Assembly: GCF_019797825.1 (NCBI RefSeq)
Contig: NZ_CP081855.1
Location: 930,001-994,000, forward strand
Length of the DNA stretch: 64,000 nt
Direction of reading: 5' to 3'
Origin: Limosilactobacillus panis
GTDB taxonomy: Bacteria; Bacillota; Bacilli; Lactobacillales; Lactobacillaceae
In this document: positions 23,470-32,968 of the stretch, piece after piece
Numbering within the stretch: the stretch's first letter is position 1
How the letters are laid out: each line of letters begins with the position of its first letter
Position numbers and translations under genes: made by a program
Notes under the pieces: model-generated
Seen by the model: only the letters and a program-made list of their open reading frames with translations
The model's database searches: none
Told to the model about the DNA's origin: nothing

Positions 23470-23699
23470 ATTGGAAAGCGCGTGAGTGGGAATTAAAAAA
23501 TCGACTAGAAGATTTTGACTTTGCTGAAAAACAGGCTATTTCTAACTTCGGCTGGTCAATCGATACTTTTGATGAAACGGACTACTACCGGATGTCGGAA
23601 GTCATGTCTGCTAAGGGTCAAAATGATCGTGCCGTTGACCCGCTTAGTGCCATTATGGGTATTCGTACTGCGCAATCACGACGGAAAGGAGGTAAATAA
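23466..23699 (+). CDS. T-frame extension of the tail chaperone (gpGT)
   Basis: Open frame without its own start codon, entered by -1 slippage at 23460-23466. It encodes 77 aa (VNWKAREWELKNRLEDFDFA, with FGWSIDTFDETDYYRMSEVM and IRTAQSRRKGGK at the end), the typical T domain that binds the tape measure. The fusion is about 191 aa and its stop overlaps the tape-measure ATG. The D..YYRMSEVMSAK pattern is characteristic of this position in siphophages. Confidence 0.85.
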   Translation, partial: VNWKAREWELKNRLEDFDFAEKQAISNFGWSIDTFDETDYYRMSEVMSAKGQNDRAVDPLSAIMGIRTAQSRRKGGK

Positions 23700-26600
23700 T
23701 GGCTAAAGTAAGTAATATTATGGCGACTAAGGTTGCCTTAGATATGGTTGAAGCTAGTACTTCAGTCCGTAACCTGACTACCGTTGTAAACAGCGCCACT
23801 CAAGCGTGGAAGGCCAACGAAGCTAATATGCGGGCTGCCGGTGACTATGCCGGTGCTGCTAAGGCTAAGTATGAGGGCCTGGGTAATGCTATCAGTGCTC
23901 AACGTGACAAGATTGAAGCCCTTGAGCGTAAGCAGTCTGAGATGAATAACGTCGACCAGAAGACTGCTGACCAGTACCTTGAACTTCGGTCAAAGCTTAA
24001 TGAGTATCGTGAAGAGATGGATAAGCTCGACACTACGACTGAAAAAGGTCAGGCGCGGTATAAAGAGCTTAATGAAGCTATCACGCGGACTAAGCAACAG
24101 CTTGATAGTCTTGACACTGGTACCGTTAAGTCTGCCGAACAATTTCTAAAATACGGCCAGGAAGTTGACCGGGCGAAGGCTAAGTTAGCAAGTTTACAAG
24201 CTCAACAACAACGTGCAGCTCAACAGGTTGATCTAGAAAATAGCGGGATTATCCGACTAAACGCTACTATGCGAGCTCAGGGTGCACTGGCTTCTGCTAC
24301 TGCTGAACGTCTTCGCTCAGAAGGACAGAACTACCAAGCGATGACCGTAGAGATTAATAACCTGCGGTCTCGTCTGGACACCTTGCGGACGATTCAGCGT
24401 TCGGAAGTTCAATTGCTTGATTCTACTAGGTCACGAATGGGTGAAACGTCTACGGAGTATTTGAAGCAGGCGGCTCGGGTGCAAGACCTGGGAACTAAGA
24501 TCCAGAATACTCGTAGCCAGATCAATCAACTGAACGAAACCATGCGGCGGACACCGACTGGTTGGTTAGGCAACCTATCTGCACGCTTGGATAGCATTTC
24601 TGGTCAGGCTAATCGGGTATCAACCACGTTTGGGCGCATCTTCGGAGCTACGGTAGCGGCTAATCTTTTTACCAATGCCTTAGGTTCTATAAGTGCTCGA
24701 ATGGGCGACCTGATTCGTTCCGGTGTGGAATACAATGTTGAACAGAACAAGATGCTGGCAACGTGGACGACTTTAACCGGTTCTGCTGGTAAAGCTGATC
24801 CAATGATTGGCTCCATCAACAAGATGGCGCAGGCTACGGGTCAAAACGTTGATGTTGTTAACGAACTTGAGCAAGGTTTCTACCACCTGAATTCTAGTAA
24901 GTCGCAGGCCGATGGTATGACCAGTTCCTTGCTTAACATGGCTGATGCCGTCGGTTTGAACGGCGAACAGATTAAGGCCGTCGAACAAGATATGGTTCAC
25001 GGTATGGCTACTGGTAAAATCACCCAGGGTGAATTGAACCAGATTGGCCAATACTTCCCAATGATTGACGAAGCGATGGCAAAACATTTCCACACAACGG
25101 TTGCGGGAATGCGTCAAATGGCCAAAGCCGGCAAGATCACTTCAAAGGACTTGCAGGATGTCTTTGAATCACTAGGGAACGGCAAGTACAAGAAAGCTGC
25201 CGAGAATATGATGAACTCATATTTCGGTGTTTTCCGTACCATTCGAGCTCGTACCCCTCAACTGATTGGTGACGTTACTCGTCCATTTATGAAGATCAGT
25301 AACCCGTTCTTACAATCAGTAAGAAAATGGGTAAACGACAAGTCAACTGATACTGAATTTCAACGTTTAGGCAATCAGATGGCCAGGTCGATGAATCAAA
25401 TCATCAAAGCATTCGGTGGTAATAACGTTAGTGCTACTAAACTTATGGATAATGCTATTCGTAACTTGACTAGTGGTGTTCGTCAGTTTGGCGACATTGT
25501 TGCCGCTCACCATACTCAAATTGCTAATTTCTTTAGGGCCTTTAAGACTGGTTCAGCTGCCCAGGCTAAGCTGTTTATTGCGGTGTTTGCCGACCTATCC
25601 AAAGTGCTGCTACCTGTTTTAAACTTAATGGCTCGGTTCCCGAAAACTAGTGCTGCTTTAATCACTAGCATGATTTTAGCTTCACGAGCCGTACGGACAC
25701 TGCAAGCTGGTATCAAGGGCTTTGAAACACTGAAAGTCGCTAGTCAGGCAATTCGAGCATTCTCTGGCCACTTGCGTAATATTCCAACACGGAAGATTAC
25801 ACGGATTCAGGTTGATGGTGCAGAATCCACACGTGACTTGCAAGCCTACAGTAATCGCCTTGATCGTGTGCCTAAGCAAAAATCAACGCGAGTTACTGCT
25901 GAGACTACGCAAGCTAATCAGCGGCTTAACAGCGTTGAACGAAAAGCTCAACGGGTGCCGAAAAATGTCAATGTCCGTGCTACTGCTAATACAGCACAAG
26001 CAACGACTAATCTGACACGGCTTGGTGCTCGTTCGATGGCCAGTGGAACAAATGCAATGCGTGGTATGACACTGGTTGCCCGAGGAGCTACTGTTGCACG
26101 CGCTGGTCTCTCTTTGATTGGTGGACCAGCTGGTGCTTTATCCCTGGTAGTTATGGGATTTCAAGCTTTGTATCAACACAACGCAAAATTTCGGCGATTC
26201 TGCAACCGTATTGCTGCTGGTGCTCGTTCGATGGCCGGTAAAGTCGGCCGTTGGTTTGGTAACATGGCCAGAACGGCTGGACGACATATTTCTACTATGA
26301 CTCGTAGTTGGCAACGGGGCCACCAAAACATGGTACGTCAGCAACAACGTTCCTCTCGCCAACAGGAACGGGCTAGTCGTCAAAAATGGAATCGTTTGGG
26401 TCGTAATACTCAACGCGGATTAAGCAATATCAGCCGTCGCCAGCAGCAGGCTGCTCGTCGTCAGACTCGGTTGCAAATTCAAGCGTCGCGTCAACAACAA
26501 CGTGCTGTACAGCAAATGTGGAGGCGTATGGGGCGGACAATTCAGCAAGGCTGGAACCGTAGCCTACGCTTTGCGCGTCGTGGTATCCAACAGCAGCAAC

Positions 26601-28288
26601 GGCTACATCAAAGACATACCAGATTAGTTGATCGATTGCATTCACGACTTTGGAGAAATTTAGGTCGCTACGTAACTCAGGGCTGGAACCGCAGTAACCG
26701 TTTGACCCGTCAAGGTGTTCGTCAGAAATTGGCACAGCACCGAACGATGTCTAGCCGGATTGCTCTGTTCAACTCAAACATGTGGAAGAATATTCTTGAC
26801 ACATCGACTAGCGGCACTGCTTCACATTTACAAATTCATAAAAATGGTTTAGCAAGCATTAATGGTGCCTGGACTAGTATGTGGAGTAGTTTAAGAGATT
26901 TCTTTGGTAAAATTTGGGATGCTATCAAAAACCTTGCTGAAGATGGTATGAATGCTGTAATTAGCGTTATAAATGGTGGAATTGGTGCCATTGATACTGT
27001 TTGGAATTTCTTTACCGGGCATGGTTCCGGTATTGGAAAACTAGGAAAGGTTCACTTTGCTCAAGGTGGTGTTGTCCACCGTTCCTTATCCGTTGTTAAT
27101 GATGGTCCCGGCAGTAACTGGAAAGAGCTTATGCAGTTTCCAGATGGTTCATGGGGGATGAGCCAGCAACGCAATGCAACGCTGATGCTCCCTGTTGGTA
27201 CTCGTGTCTATAACGGTGATGAAACCAAAGGAATTATGAACGCCGCTGGCATTGAACACTATGCTGATGGTGGTGTCGTTGGTGTACAACACTTCGCTGG
27301 TGGCGGATTTGTTCGTAACCTTGAAAACTGGATTGGCCATTTTGGAGATGCAATGGGTGGCCTTGGTGAAAAATTCCGCTCTATGGAAGACTTCCTGGAA
27401 GAACCGATCCAGAAGATCAAGGGCGTTGTCCAAAATGCTGTTGGTGGTGACTACTCACAAATTGGTCACTGGGGTGAACTAGCTCACGGTGAATGGAACA
27501 AGATCACTGATAACATGGAGCACTGGGTTCGTCATACAATCACGGATTTCCTGTATTCCTTTGAAAACAAGGCTCTTTCGCAAGACATGATGCGGGCCGC
27601 TGCTACTATCAACAAGGTCAAACCGTCAGACGGCTTCTTTGGTATGCTGTGGCAAGTAATCATGAGTGAATCTGGCGGACGTAATGTTGTTCAGCAAGTT
27701 CATGATGTTAACTCCGGCGGTAATGAGGCTGCCGGTATTTTGCAGTACACACCTGGTACCTTTGCCAAGTATGCACTGCCTGGTCACGGTAATCGGATGA
27801 ATGCCTTTGATGAACTACTAGCCTTCTTCAACAACACGGACTGGTTGGCTTCCATCGGCTCAACGATCATTCGTGGTGTCTCTAAAATCGACTGGTTGCA
27901 TTCTGGACCGCAGGGTGGTCGCCGTGATAGTTTCTGGCCACACTTTGCTGAAGGCGGTTTGGCTACTCAGCCATCTGTTTTTGGTGAAGCAGGGGCTGAA
28001 ATGGCGATTCCACTTGACTCAATGAAGTCCAGCCGGGCATGGCAGCTTATGAAGCAGGTGGTCAATTACTACGCTGGCACTGAAAATACGTCAAGCAATT
28101 CTTCTTCTCCTGCTGATTTGACGAAGCTGGAGAAAAAGTTTGACGCTTTGCTGGCACAGAACCAGACGATGCTTAGTCTAATTGACAAACTGATTGGTGT
28201 CACTGATTCAGCTAATAACCCAACCCGCCGTTATCGTCGTGAAGCTCGTGACATTAGTCTTGCACAAGCTCAATCATTTAGAAATTAG
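23699..28288 (+). CDS. Tail tape measure protein with lytic transglycosylase domain
   Basis: 1,529 aa. Residues about 20-290 are long coiled coil. A TMP core follows (about 300-540; NKMAQATGQNVDVVNELEQG, GNGKYKKAAENMM), then hydrophobic helices and an extraordinary Arg/Gln-rich section (about 860-1030). A hydrophobic stretch near residues 1065-1110 is followed by gly-rich beta segments. Near residue 1320, IMSESGGRNVVQQ with NSGGNEAAGILQYTPGTF marks a soluble lytic transglycosylase, Glu near 1323 being the likely catalyst; this would open peptidoglycan at DNA entry. By the usual 0.15 nm per residue, the tail would be about 230 nm. Confidence 0.93.
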   Translation: MAKVSNIMATKVALDMVEASTSVRNLTTVVNSATQAWKANEANMRAAGDYAGAAKAKYEGLGNAISAQRDKIEALERKQSEMNNVDQKTADQYLELRSKLNEYREEMDKLDTTTEKGQARYKELNEAITRTKQQLDSLDTGTVKSAEQFLKYGQEVDRAKAKLASLQAQQQRAAQQVDLENSGIIRLNATMRAQGALASATAERLRSEGQNYQAMTVEINNLRSRLDTLRTIQRSEVQLLDSTRSRMGETSTEYLKQAARVQDLGTKIQNTRSQINQLNETMRRTPTGWLGNLSARLDSISGQANRVSTTFGRIFGATVAANLFTNALGSISARMGDLIRSGVEYNVEQNKMLATWTTLTGSAGKADPMIGSINKMAQATGQNVDVVNELEQGFYHLNSSKSQADGMTSSLLNMADAVGLNGEQIKAVEQDMVHGMATGKITQGELNQIGQYFPMIDEAMAKHFHTTVAGMRQMAKAGKITSKDLQDVFESLGNGKYKKAAENMMNSYFGVFRTIRARTPQLIGDVTRPFMKISNPFLQSVRKWVNDKSTDTEFQRLGNQMARSMNQIIKAFGGNNVSATKLMDNAIRNLTSGVRQFGDIVAAHHTQIANFFRAFKTGSAAQAKLFIAVFADLSKVLLPVLNLMARFPKTSAALITSMILASRAVRTLQAGIKGFETLKVASQAIRAFSGHLRNIPTRKITRIQVDGAESTRDLQAYSNRLDRVPKQKSTRVTAETTQANQRLNSVERKAQRVPKNVNVRATANTAQATTNLTRLGARSMASGTNAMRGMTLVARGATVARAGLSLIGGPAGALSLVVMGFQALYQHNAKFRRFCNRIAAGARSMAGKVGRWFGNMARTAGRHISTMTRSWQRGHQNMVRQQQRSSRQQERASRQKWNRLGRNTQRGLSNISRRQQQAARRQTRLQIQASRQQQRAVQQMWRRMGRTIQQGWNRSLRFARRGIQQQQRLHQRHTRLVDRLHSRLWRNLGRYVTQGWNRSNRLTRQGVRQKLAQHRTMSSRIALFNSNMWKNILDTSTSGTASHLQIHKNGLASINGAWTSMWSSLRDFFGKIWDAIKNLAEDGMNAVISVINGGIGAIDTVWNFFTGHGSGIGKLGKVHFAQGGVVHRSLSVVNDGPGSNWKELMQFPDGSWGMSQQRNATLMLPVGTRVYNGDETKGIMNAAGIEHYADGGVVGVQHFAGGGFVRNLENWIGHFGDAMGGLGEKFRSMEDFLEEPIQKIKGVVQNAVGGDYSQIGHWGELAHGEWNKITDNMEHWVRHTITDFLYSFENKALSQDMMRAAATINKVKPSDGFFGMLWQVIMSESGGRNVVQQVHDVNSGGNEAAGILQYTPGTFAKYALPGHGNRMNAFDELLAFFNNTDWLASIGSTIIRGVSKIDWLHSGPQGGRRDSFWPHFAEGGLATQPSVFGEAGAEMAIPLDSMKSSRAWQLMKQVVNYYAGTENTSSNSSSPADLTKLEKKFDALLAQNQTMLSLIDKLIGVTDSANNPTRRYRREARDISLAQAQSFRN

Positions 28289-28299
28289 GAGGTGATCGG

Positions 28300-29175
28300 T
28301 TGGCTGGAAAAGATTTAAAACTTGATAATATCAGATATAACTGGCCAAAATTGTTTATCAAGCCTCCAGAAGGCGATGAAATTGATGCTGAGGATATCAC
28401 CAGCGGACTACGTTTCCTTGATGATGATTCAGATGCAGTGCTAACTAATACTTATGCTAACGATGCGATTATGGACGGTCAGGCGTACTCATACTCACAA
28501 GTGGGGATGAATACGATCAATAGCCGCTTTGTCTTGCACTATGGTGATTGGTATGACTACAAAATGAAGAAACACGAAATTGCTCGCTTCTTCATGCAAA
28601 AGGGGTTGTATCGAATTCGTACTGATGCAGAGCCTGGAATTGTAAAGTTTGTCCGTGCAGGAAATTTTACGATTAAGAATCCGGAAGACCGTAGCCATTA
28701 CATTCAATTCACTATTCCGTGGGAAAACCCTAGTGGTGTGAAATGGTCACTACCTTACAGTGATGATTTAATGGAATACGATCAAGACCTGTGGCAATAC
28801 GGGATGAACCTACCGAATGGTATTGACTTGCATTATCACTACGTCAATACGCATAATTTCGATATCTATAATGCGAGTGACATTGATATTGACCCGGTTG
28901 AGCGGTACCCACTACAAATTATCGTGACCGGTTTCCATGGAAAATTTGACATGGTCAACGAAACCACCGGTGATGAAATCGTGTACACTGAACCGCTTGA
29001 ACCAGAAGACAAATTAGTCTGGGATAACCTGTCAGTTTACAAGAATGGTGAACTCGACAACGGCTCATCTAACCTGGCTTGGATTCGCTTAAAACGGGGG
29101 TGGAACCACTTTAAAATCTACGGTTATGACAACGTGGATATCCGGTTCCATTTCCGCTTTGTTTATTTGAATTAA
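28300..29175 (+). CDS. Distal tail protein (Dit)
   Basis: 291 aa, TTG start behind AGGAGGTGATC. The N-terminal half (ITSGLRFLDDDSDAVLTNTY, RFVLHYGDWYDYKMKKHEIA) is the Dit ring domain, and IQFTIPWENPSGVKWS closes it. The C-terminal part (residues about 185-291) ends with WIRLKRGWNHFKIYGYDNV, a galectin-like or second tail-tip domain. It forms the hub ring between tail tube and the hub proteins encoded next. Confidence 0.85.
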   Translation: MAGKDLKLDNIRYNWPKLFIKPPEGDEIDAEDITSGLRFLDDDSDAVLTNTYANDAIMDGQAYSYSQVGMNTINSRFVLHYGDWYDYKMKKHEIARFFMQKGLYRIRTDAEPGIVKFVRAGNFTIKNPEDRSHYIQFTIPWENPSGVKWSLPYSDDLMEYDQDLWQYGMNLPNGIDLHYHYVNTHNFDIYNASDIDIDPVERYPLQIIVTGFHGKFDMVNETTGDEIVYTEPLEPEDKLVWDNLSVYKNGELDNGSSNLAWIRLKRGWNHFKIYGYDNVDIRFHFRFVYLN

Positions 29176-29187
29176 GGAGGTGTGATT

Positions 29188-31359
29188 ATGATTTCACCAC
29201 TAGAAGCTTTAGAAAATTATCGCTATACCTATTTTGGATTTCAGTCACACCCGACCGCTAAAGAACCGTGGCAAGCTACTCCGATGATGGCTGTATCTGA
29301 TAACTTGGTGCAATGGACAGAAGTAACTGGCTTTGATAAACTCGAAGGTCTCCGTGACGGTTACGTCAAGAAGATCGGCGACTACTATTACATTATTGGG
29401 ACTGGTGGTTTTTACAAGACTAACGACTTTATTAGTTTTACTCCCATCGATAACTTGAAAAAGGGTGACTTCAAAGACTTGTGGGCACCGGAAATCTTCC
29501 AAGATAATGATGGTAATTACCACATTATTTATAGTGCTGGCGATTCAAGTACTGGCGAAATGAACATTTATTTAGCCAATTTTGACCCTAAAGAAGACAA
29601 AATAACTGTACAGAACCAGCCAGTTAGCTTTTATGTTGATGATATTGATAATTCGTGGCGCATTGACCCGGACATCACGGTAATCCATGGGATTTATTAC
29701 CTGACACTGGCTGGAAACTATGTTTTCAGTTCAAACGACTATATCGGGCCTTACCAGAAATTTCCAGTAAACTTCGCACCGACTCCGCAAAAATTTGGGC
29801 CTCATGATAGCCTGATTGATGGTTGGGTCGAAGGGCCGAATATGTTTGTAGACGGTAACTCCGTAAGGCTGTTTGCTGATCAAACTGATGGAAATGGCTT
29901 GGTTTTCCGTACTGCTACAGTTGATGACATGTTCGATTGGACCGGGATTGAAAAGACACATTGTTCCTTCAAGATGAGACATGGTTCTATCATCGTTAAT
30001 GACACCATTACGGCAGAAGTCCCTACTGAAGTTGATAAAGCGCCGAAAATTGATAAGAAGATGACCATTCAAGGGCTACACGCTAAACAGGCAGTAGCCC
30101 TTACTTGTTACATGCGGAATTCTTTTCAGTGGCAATACGAAGATAATCAGACCAATCAGATTCAATTTGTTGCTTATGACGATGGTTCACCGTCTTTTGC
30201 TTATATTGCTAATGAGTCAACGATTACTTTCAATAATGACTTGTTCATTATTAAGAATGTGGAAGAGGATGACAACGGCGCTAATCTGTATACTGTTACC
30301 GCCATTCAGTATGTCAACTCCGAAATCGGGCGGGTCCGTCAACGAAACGTCCGAACCGGTACATTGACGTACACGGTTGATGCAGTGCTGGATTATTTCT
30401 TAAATGATAAGATTGCTAACCCCTTCGGCTTTACTTACCACGTTTTTGGCGATTTTGATAGTCAGCAGATTGAAAACTTAGGCGCCTGCTCTGGCAAGGA
30501 TATGATCAGTAAAATCATCGAAACTTGGCCAGGCACAATCATCTTTCCAAAGGGTAAGACGATTAATGTCTACGCCCGTGACGCCTTCAAGAAGAACTAC
30601 GGGCGTCGAATCGTTTACAAGTATCACTCATCTGATATGAAGCTAACTGAGGACTCGACTAACATCGTTAACCAAGTCTTAGCCATCGGTGCTACTAAGG
30701 AAAACAACGACAATGACACTGATAATCAGAATGGTGGTAGTAGTAATACGAACAATGGTACTAATGCTAACAGCAATGGCACTCCTGCTAATAATCCACA
30801 GCCGGCTCAACCGACCGTAACACCTGGTGCCAGCTTGGATAGTGCTGAAGCGTTTGGCAAGTCACCAATTAATTCTGACTTTGGGGTCAACAAAGATGCT
30901 ATGCTAAAAGACTTTGCAGCCCGTGATCATCGTGTTCATGCTTGGGGCGTTGATGTAAATCGTCTTTATGACACCGTTAAAGCACAAGGTATTAGTCCTG
31001 AATGGTTCTTTGCTTATGACTTAACAGAGCAGGATCCAATGAGTTGGTCGTGGCTAAATCACTTTGGCAATCGGCTTCCTGATCCTTATCAAGATGCCAT
31101 TCGTGTATGTAATTGGATTAAACAATGGGCTTATAGTGACGGCTTTACTCCTGCTAGTGGGTTTGGCGCATATGCAAGCCCACAAATGACGGCTCAATGG
31201 AATCAAGAATTCGGTAAAGGAACAATTGGTCGGCTCTATCTACAAGGCACGGCTGCAGCAGTCATGGAAATTGCTAATGAAAATCCTGGGCGCTATGGTC
31301 GGCCGTTAGCATTGTGTGTCAGCATGATTAAAGGATGGGGAGGTCATAGCCATGGCTAA
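29188..31359 (+). CDS. Tail hub protein with GH43-like propeller
   Basis: About 723 aa, at least three parts. (1) Residues about 10-270 look like a five-bladed GH43-type glycosidase: LRDGYVKKIGDYYYIIG (Asp57, base), DLWAPEIFQDNDGNYHIIY, RIDPDITVIHGIYYL (Asp160), DGWVEGPNMF (Glu215, acid), and RHGS near 265. (2) Residues about 290-510 are the first half of the Prophage_tail/gp27-like hub (LTCYMRNSFQWQYED, YTVDAVLDYFLNDKI). (3) After an Asn/Gly/Thr linker, residues about 555-723 (ISPEWFFAYDLTEQDPMSW) may be a peptidoglycan hydrolase, uncertain. The second half of the hub lies in the next gene. The propeller may cut arabinan- or xylan-like or cell-wall glycans; substrate unknown. Confidence 0.75.
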   Translation: MISPLEALENYRYTYFGFQSHPTAKEPWQATPMMAVSDNLVQWTEVTGFDKLEGLRDGYVKKIGDYYYIIGTGGFYKTNDFISFTPIDNLKKGDFKDLWAPEIFQDNDGNYHIIYSAGDSSTGEMNIYLANFDPKEDKITVQNQPVSFYVDDIDNSWRIDPDITVIHGIYYLTLAGNYVFSSNDYIGPYQKFPVNFAPTPQKFGPHDSLIDGWVEGPNMFVDGNSVRLFADQTDGNGLVFRTATVDDMFDWTGIEKTHCSFKMRHGSIIVNDTITAEVPTEVDKAPKIDKKMTIQGLHAKQAVALTCYMRNSFQWQYEDNQTNQIQFVAYDDGSPSFAYIANESTITFNNDLFIIKNVEEDDNGANLYTVTAIQYVNSEIGRVRQRNVRTGTLTYTVDAVLDYFLNDKIANPFGFTYHVFGDFDSQQIENLGACSGKDMISKIIETWPGTIIFPKGKTINVYARDAFKKNYGRRIVYKYHSSDMKLTEDSTNIVNQVLAIGATKENNDNDTDNQNGGSSNTNNGTNANSNGTPANNPQPAQPTVTPGASLDSAEAFGKSPINSDFGVNKDAMLKDFAARDHRVHAWGVDVNRLYDTVKAQGISPEWFFAYDLTEQDPMSWSWLNHFGNRLPDPYQDAIRVCNWIKQWAYSDGFTPASGFGAYASPQMTAQWNQEFGKGTIGRLYLQGTAAAVMEIANENPGRYGRPLALCVSMIKGWGGHSHG

Positions 31360-32968
31360 TTTAGGATGGGGATGGCCATTCCCAAACATTCCGGCTAATG
31401 GCCAGCCGAGCGTTTTTATAAATGGCCAGCAGTATGGTCATACTGGTTGGTTCGGTCGTGGGGGCGGTGACTTCCATGATGGCTTCGATTTTGACGCTTC
31501 ACGGTATAACGGTAACTGCTTAGCCGTCCACCCTGGTACAGTGCATAAAATTGGCGCTGACTTAGGTTGGTGGTACGTCTGGGTTCAATCGCCTGATGGC
31601 TATAACGAAGTTTACCAAGAAGGTTTTACCCGGCGTAGTGATATCTATGTCGGTGAAGGCCAGCAGGTCGATGTCGGTACACCAATTGGGCGAGTCACCG
31701 GTACACATACCCACCTGGGAATTAGTAACAAACCTATTCCCGTCGCCTACTATCATGGTTACCAGGACGACGGAACCTGGTTGAATCCAGTCGATGTTAT
31801 AAAAAATGGTATTGCTAGTGGAGGTACACCGGCACCACAACCGCAACCTCAGCCACAGCAAACTAAGACGGTAACTGAGGATCACAGTGCCGAGTTCCAA
31901 GCTGACGCAAAGAAATACTTAGGTGTTCCTTATGTCTGGGGTGGCCACAACAAGGCTAACCCTTGGGCTGGTATGGATTGCTCGGGGTATGTTTCTCAGG
32001 TCTACCACGATTATGGAATCGAAATCCCAGCATATACGATTGCTATGGAAAAATACTTTCACGAAATTCCATACTCGGAGGTTACTACCGGCGACGTGGC
32101 CTTCTTCGGCCCCCATGGTGCTACTTACCATATCGAACTAATGCTAGACCATAATACGGCTATCTATGAGCCACAACCCGGTCAAAGTTGTATGATGCAA
32201 CTGATTGCTCAACATCCAGCTACATGGTATGCGCGAAATGACGACATGCACAACAAGATTTATCCGGTCAAGACGGTCACGGTGAACGACGATGATACAT
32301 CGACTAGTAACGATGATTCGTCATCTTCAGACAAGGAATCCTACTACTTCCAACCGTTCATCGTGCAGGATAATCACTCAATCGACTTGTGGGGGTTGCA
32401 CCCGGGTGAAGATATCCAAGACGATCGTTTTAAAGACCCGCAATCAATGGAAGAATATGTCCGTACTCAATTGGTACCGGACCCAGTTATAAGTATCGAA
32501 GTAATCACTGATACAAACTTGGCTCCGGTCCCTGGTGAAGAAGTTTATTTAACCATCCCTGGCAAGGATAGTTTAATAGAACAATCAGATTCGACAACGC
32601 AAGCTGCTTATAATACGACGGTCACCGTTGTGGGATTTACGTACTACCCGTTTGACCCCAGCCAGGGAACGGATATCACTTATGACAATCTCCAGGCGTC
32701 AATCTTGCATAGCCAACTGCAAGCTTCCAGTTTGAAACGAATGGAGCAGCTGGCTAACGCAATGCTTGACCGTATGCCACAGGTCTTTTACACAAAGAAG
32801 GATCCAACAACGGAGCGGCACGTAAAGCCTGGTGCAATCTGGGCTAACCCATATACGACCAGTGAATTGAAAGAAGGTGACAAAGATGGCGGACAGTACG
32901 ACTCCGGAACAACCAACGACTCCGGAACAACCAACGACACCAGCTCAACCAATCCTTCAACCGCATAG
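31352..32968 (+). CDS. Tail hub-associated endopeptidase (M23, NlpC/P60)
   Basis: 538 aa. Residues about 1-150: M23 peptidase with H42-x3-D46 (FHDGFDFD) and H119-x-H121 (THTHLG), so both zinc motifs are present. Residues about 175-290: NlpC/P60 with Cys210 in WAGMDCSGYVSQVY and His260 in GATYHIELML. Residues about 335-480: the second half of the hub fold (FIVQDNHSIDLWGLHPGED, TYYPFDPSQGTDITYDN). The ending is a low-complexity Asp/Ser/Thr/Gly tail. The M23 and P60 domains would cut peptide bridges and stems of peptidoglycan. The ATG overlaps the previous stop (ATGGCTAA) behind GGGGAGG. Confidence 0.88.
   Translation: MANLGWGWPFPNIPANGQPSVFINGQQYGHTGWFGRGGGDFHDGFDFDASRYNGNCLAVHPGTVHKIGADLGWWYVWVQSPDGYNEVYQEGFTRRSDIYVGEGQQVDVGTPIGRVTGTHTHLGISNKPIPVAYYHGYQDDGTWLNPVDVIKNGIASGGTPAPQPQPQPQQTKTVTEDHSAEFQADAKKYLGVPYVWGGHNKANPWAGMDCSGYVSQVYHDYGIEIPAYTIAMEKYFHEIPYSEVTTGDVAFFGPHGATYHIELMLDHNTAIYEPQPGQSCMMQLIAQHPATWYARNDDMHNKIYPVKTVTVNDDDTSTSNDDSSSSDKESYYFQPFIVQDNHSIDLWGLHPGEDIQDDRFKDPQSMEEYVRTQLVPDPVISIEVITDTNLAPVPGEEVYLTIPGKDSLIEQSDSTTQAAYNTTVTVVGFTYYPFDPSQGTDITYDNLQASILHSQLQASSLKRMEQLANAMLDRMPQVFYTKKDPTTERHVKPGAIWANPYTTSELKEGDKDGGQYDSGTTNDSGTTNDTSSTNPSTA

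Noticed and set aside
26138..26735. Minus-strand frames in the tape-measure gene
   Set aside because: No start signals; they mirror the Arg/Gln-rich repeats.
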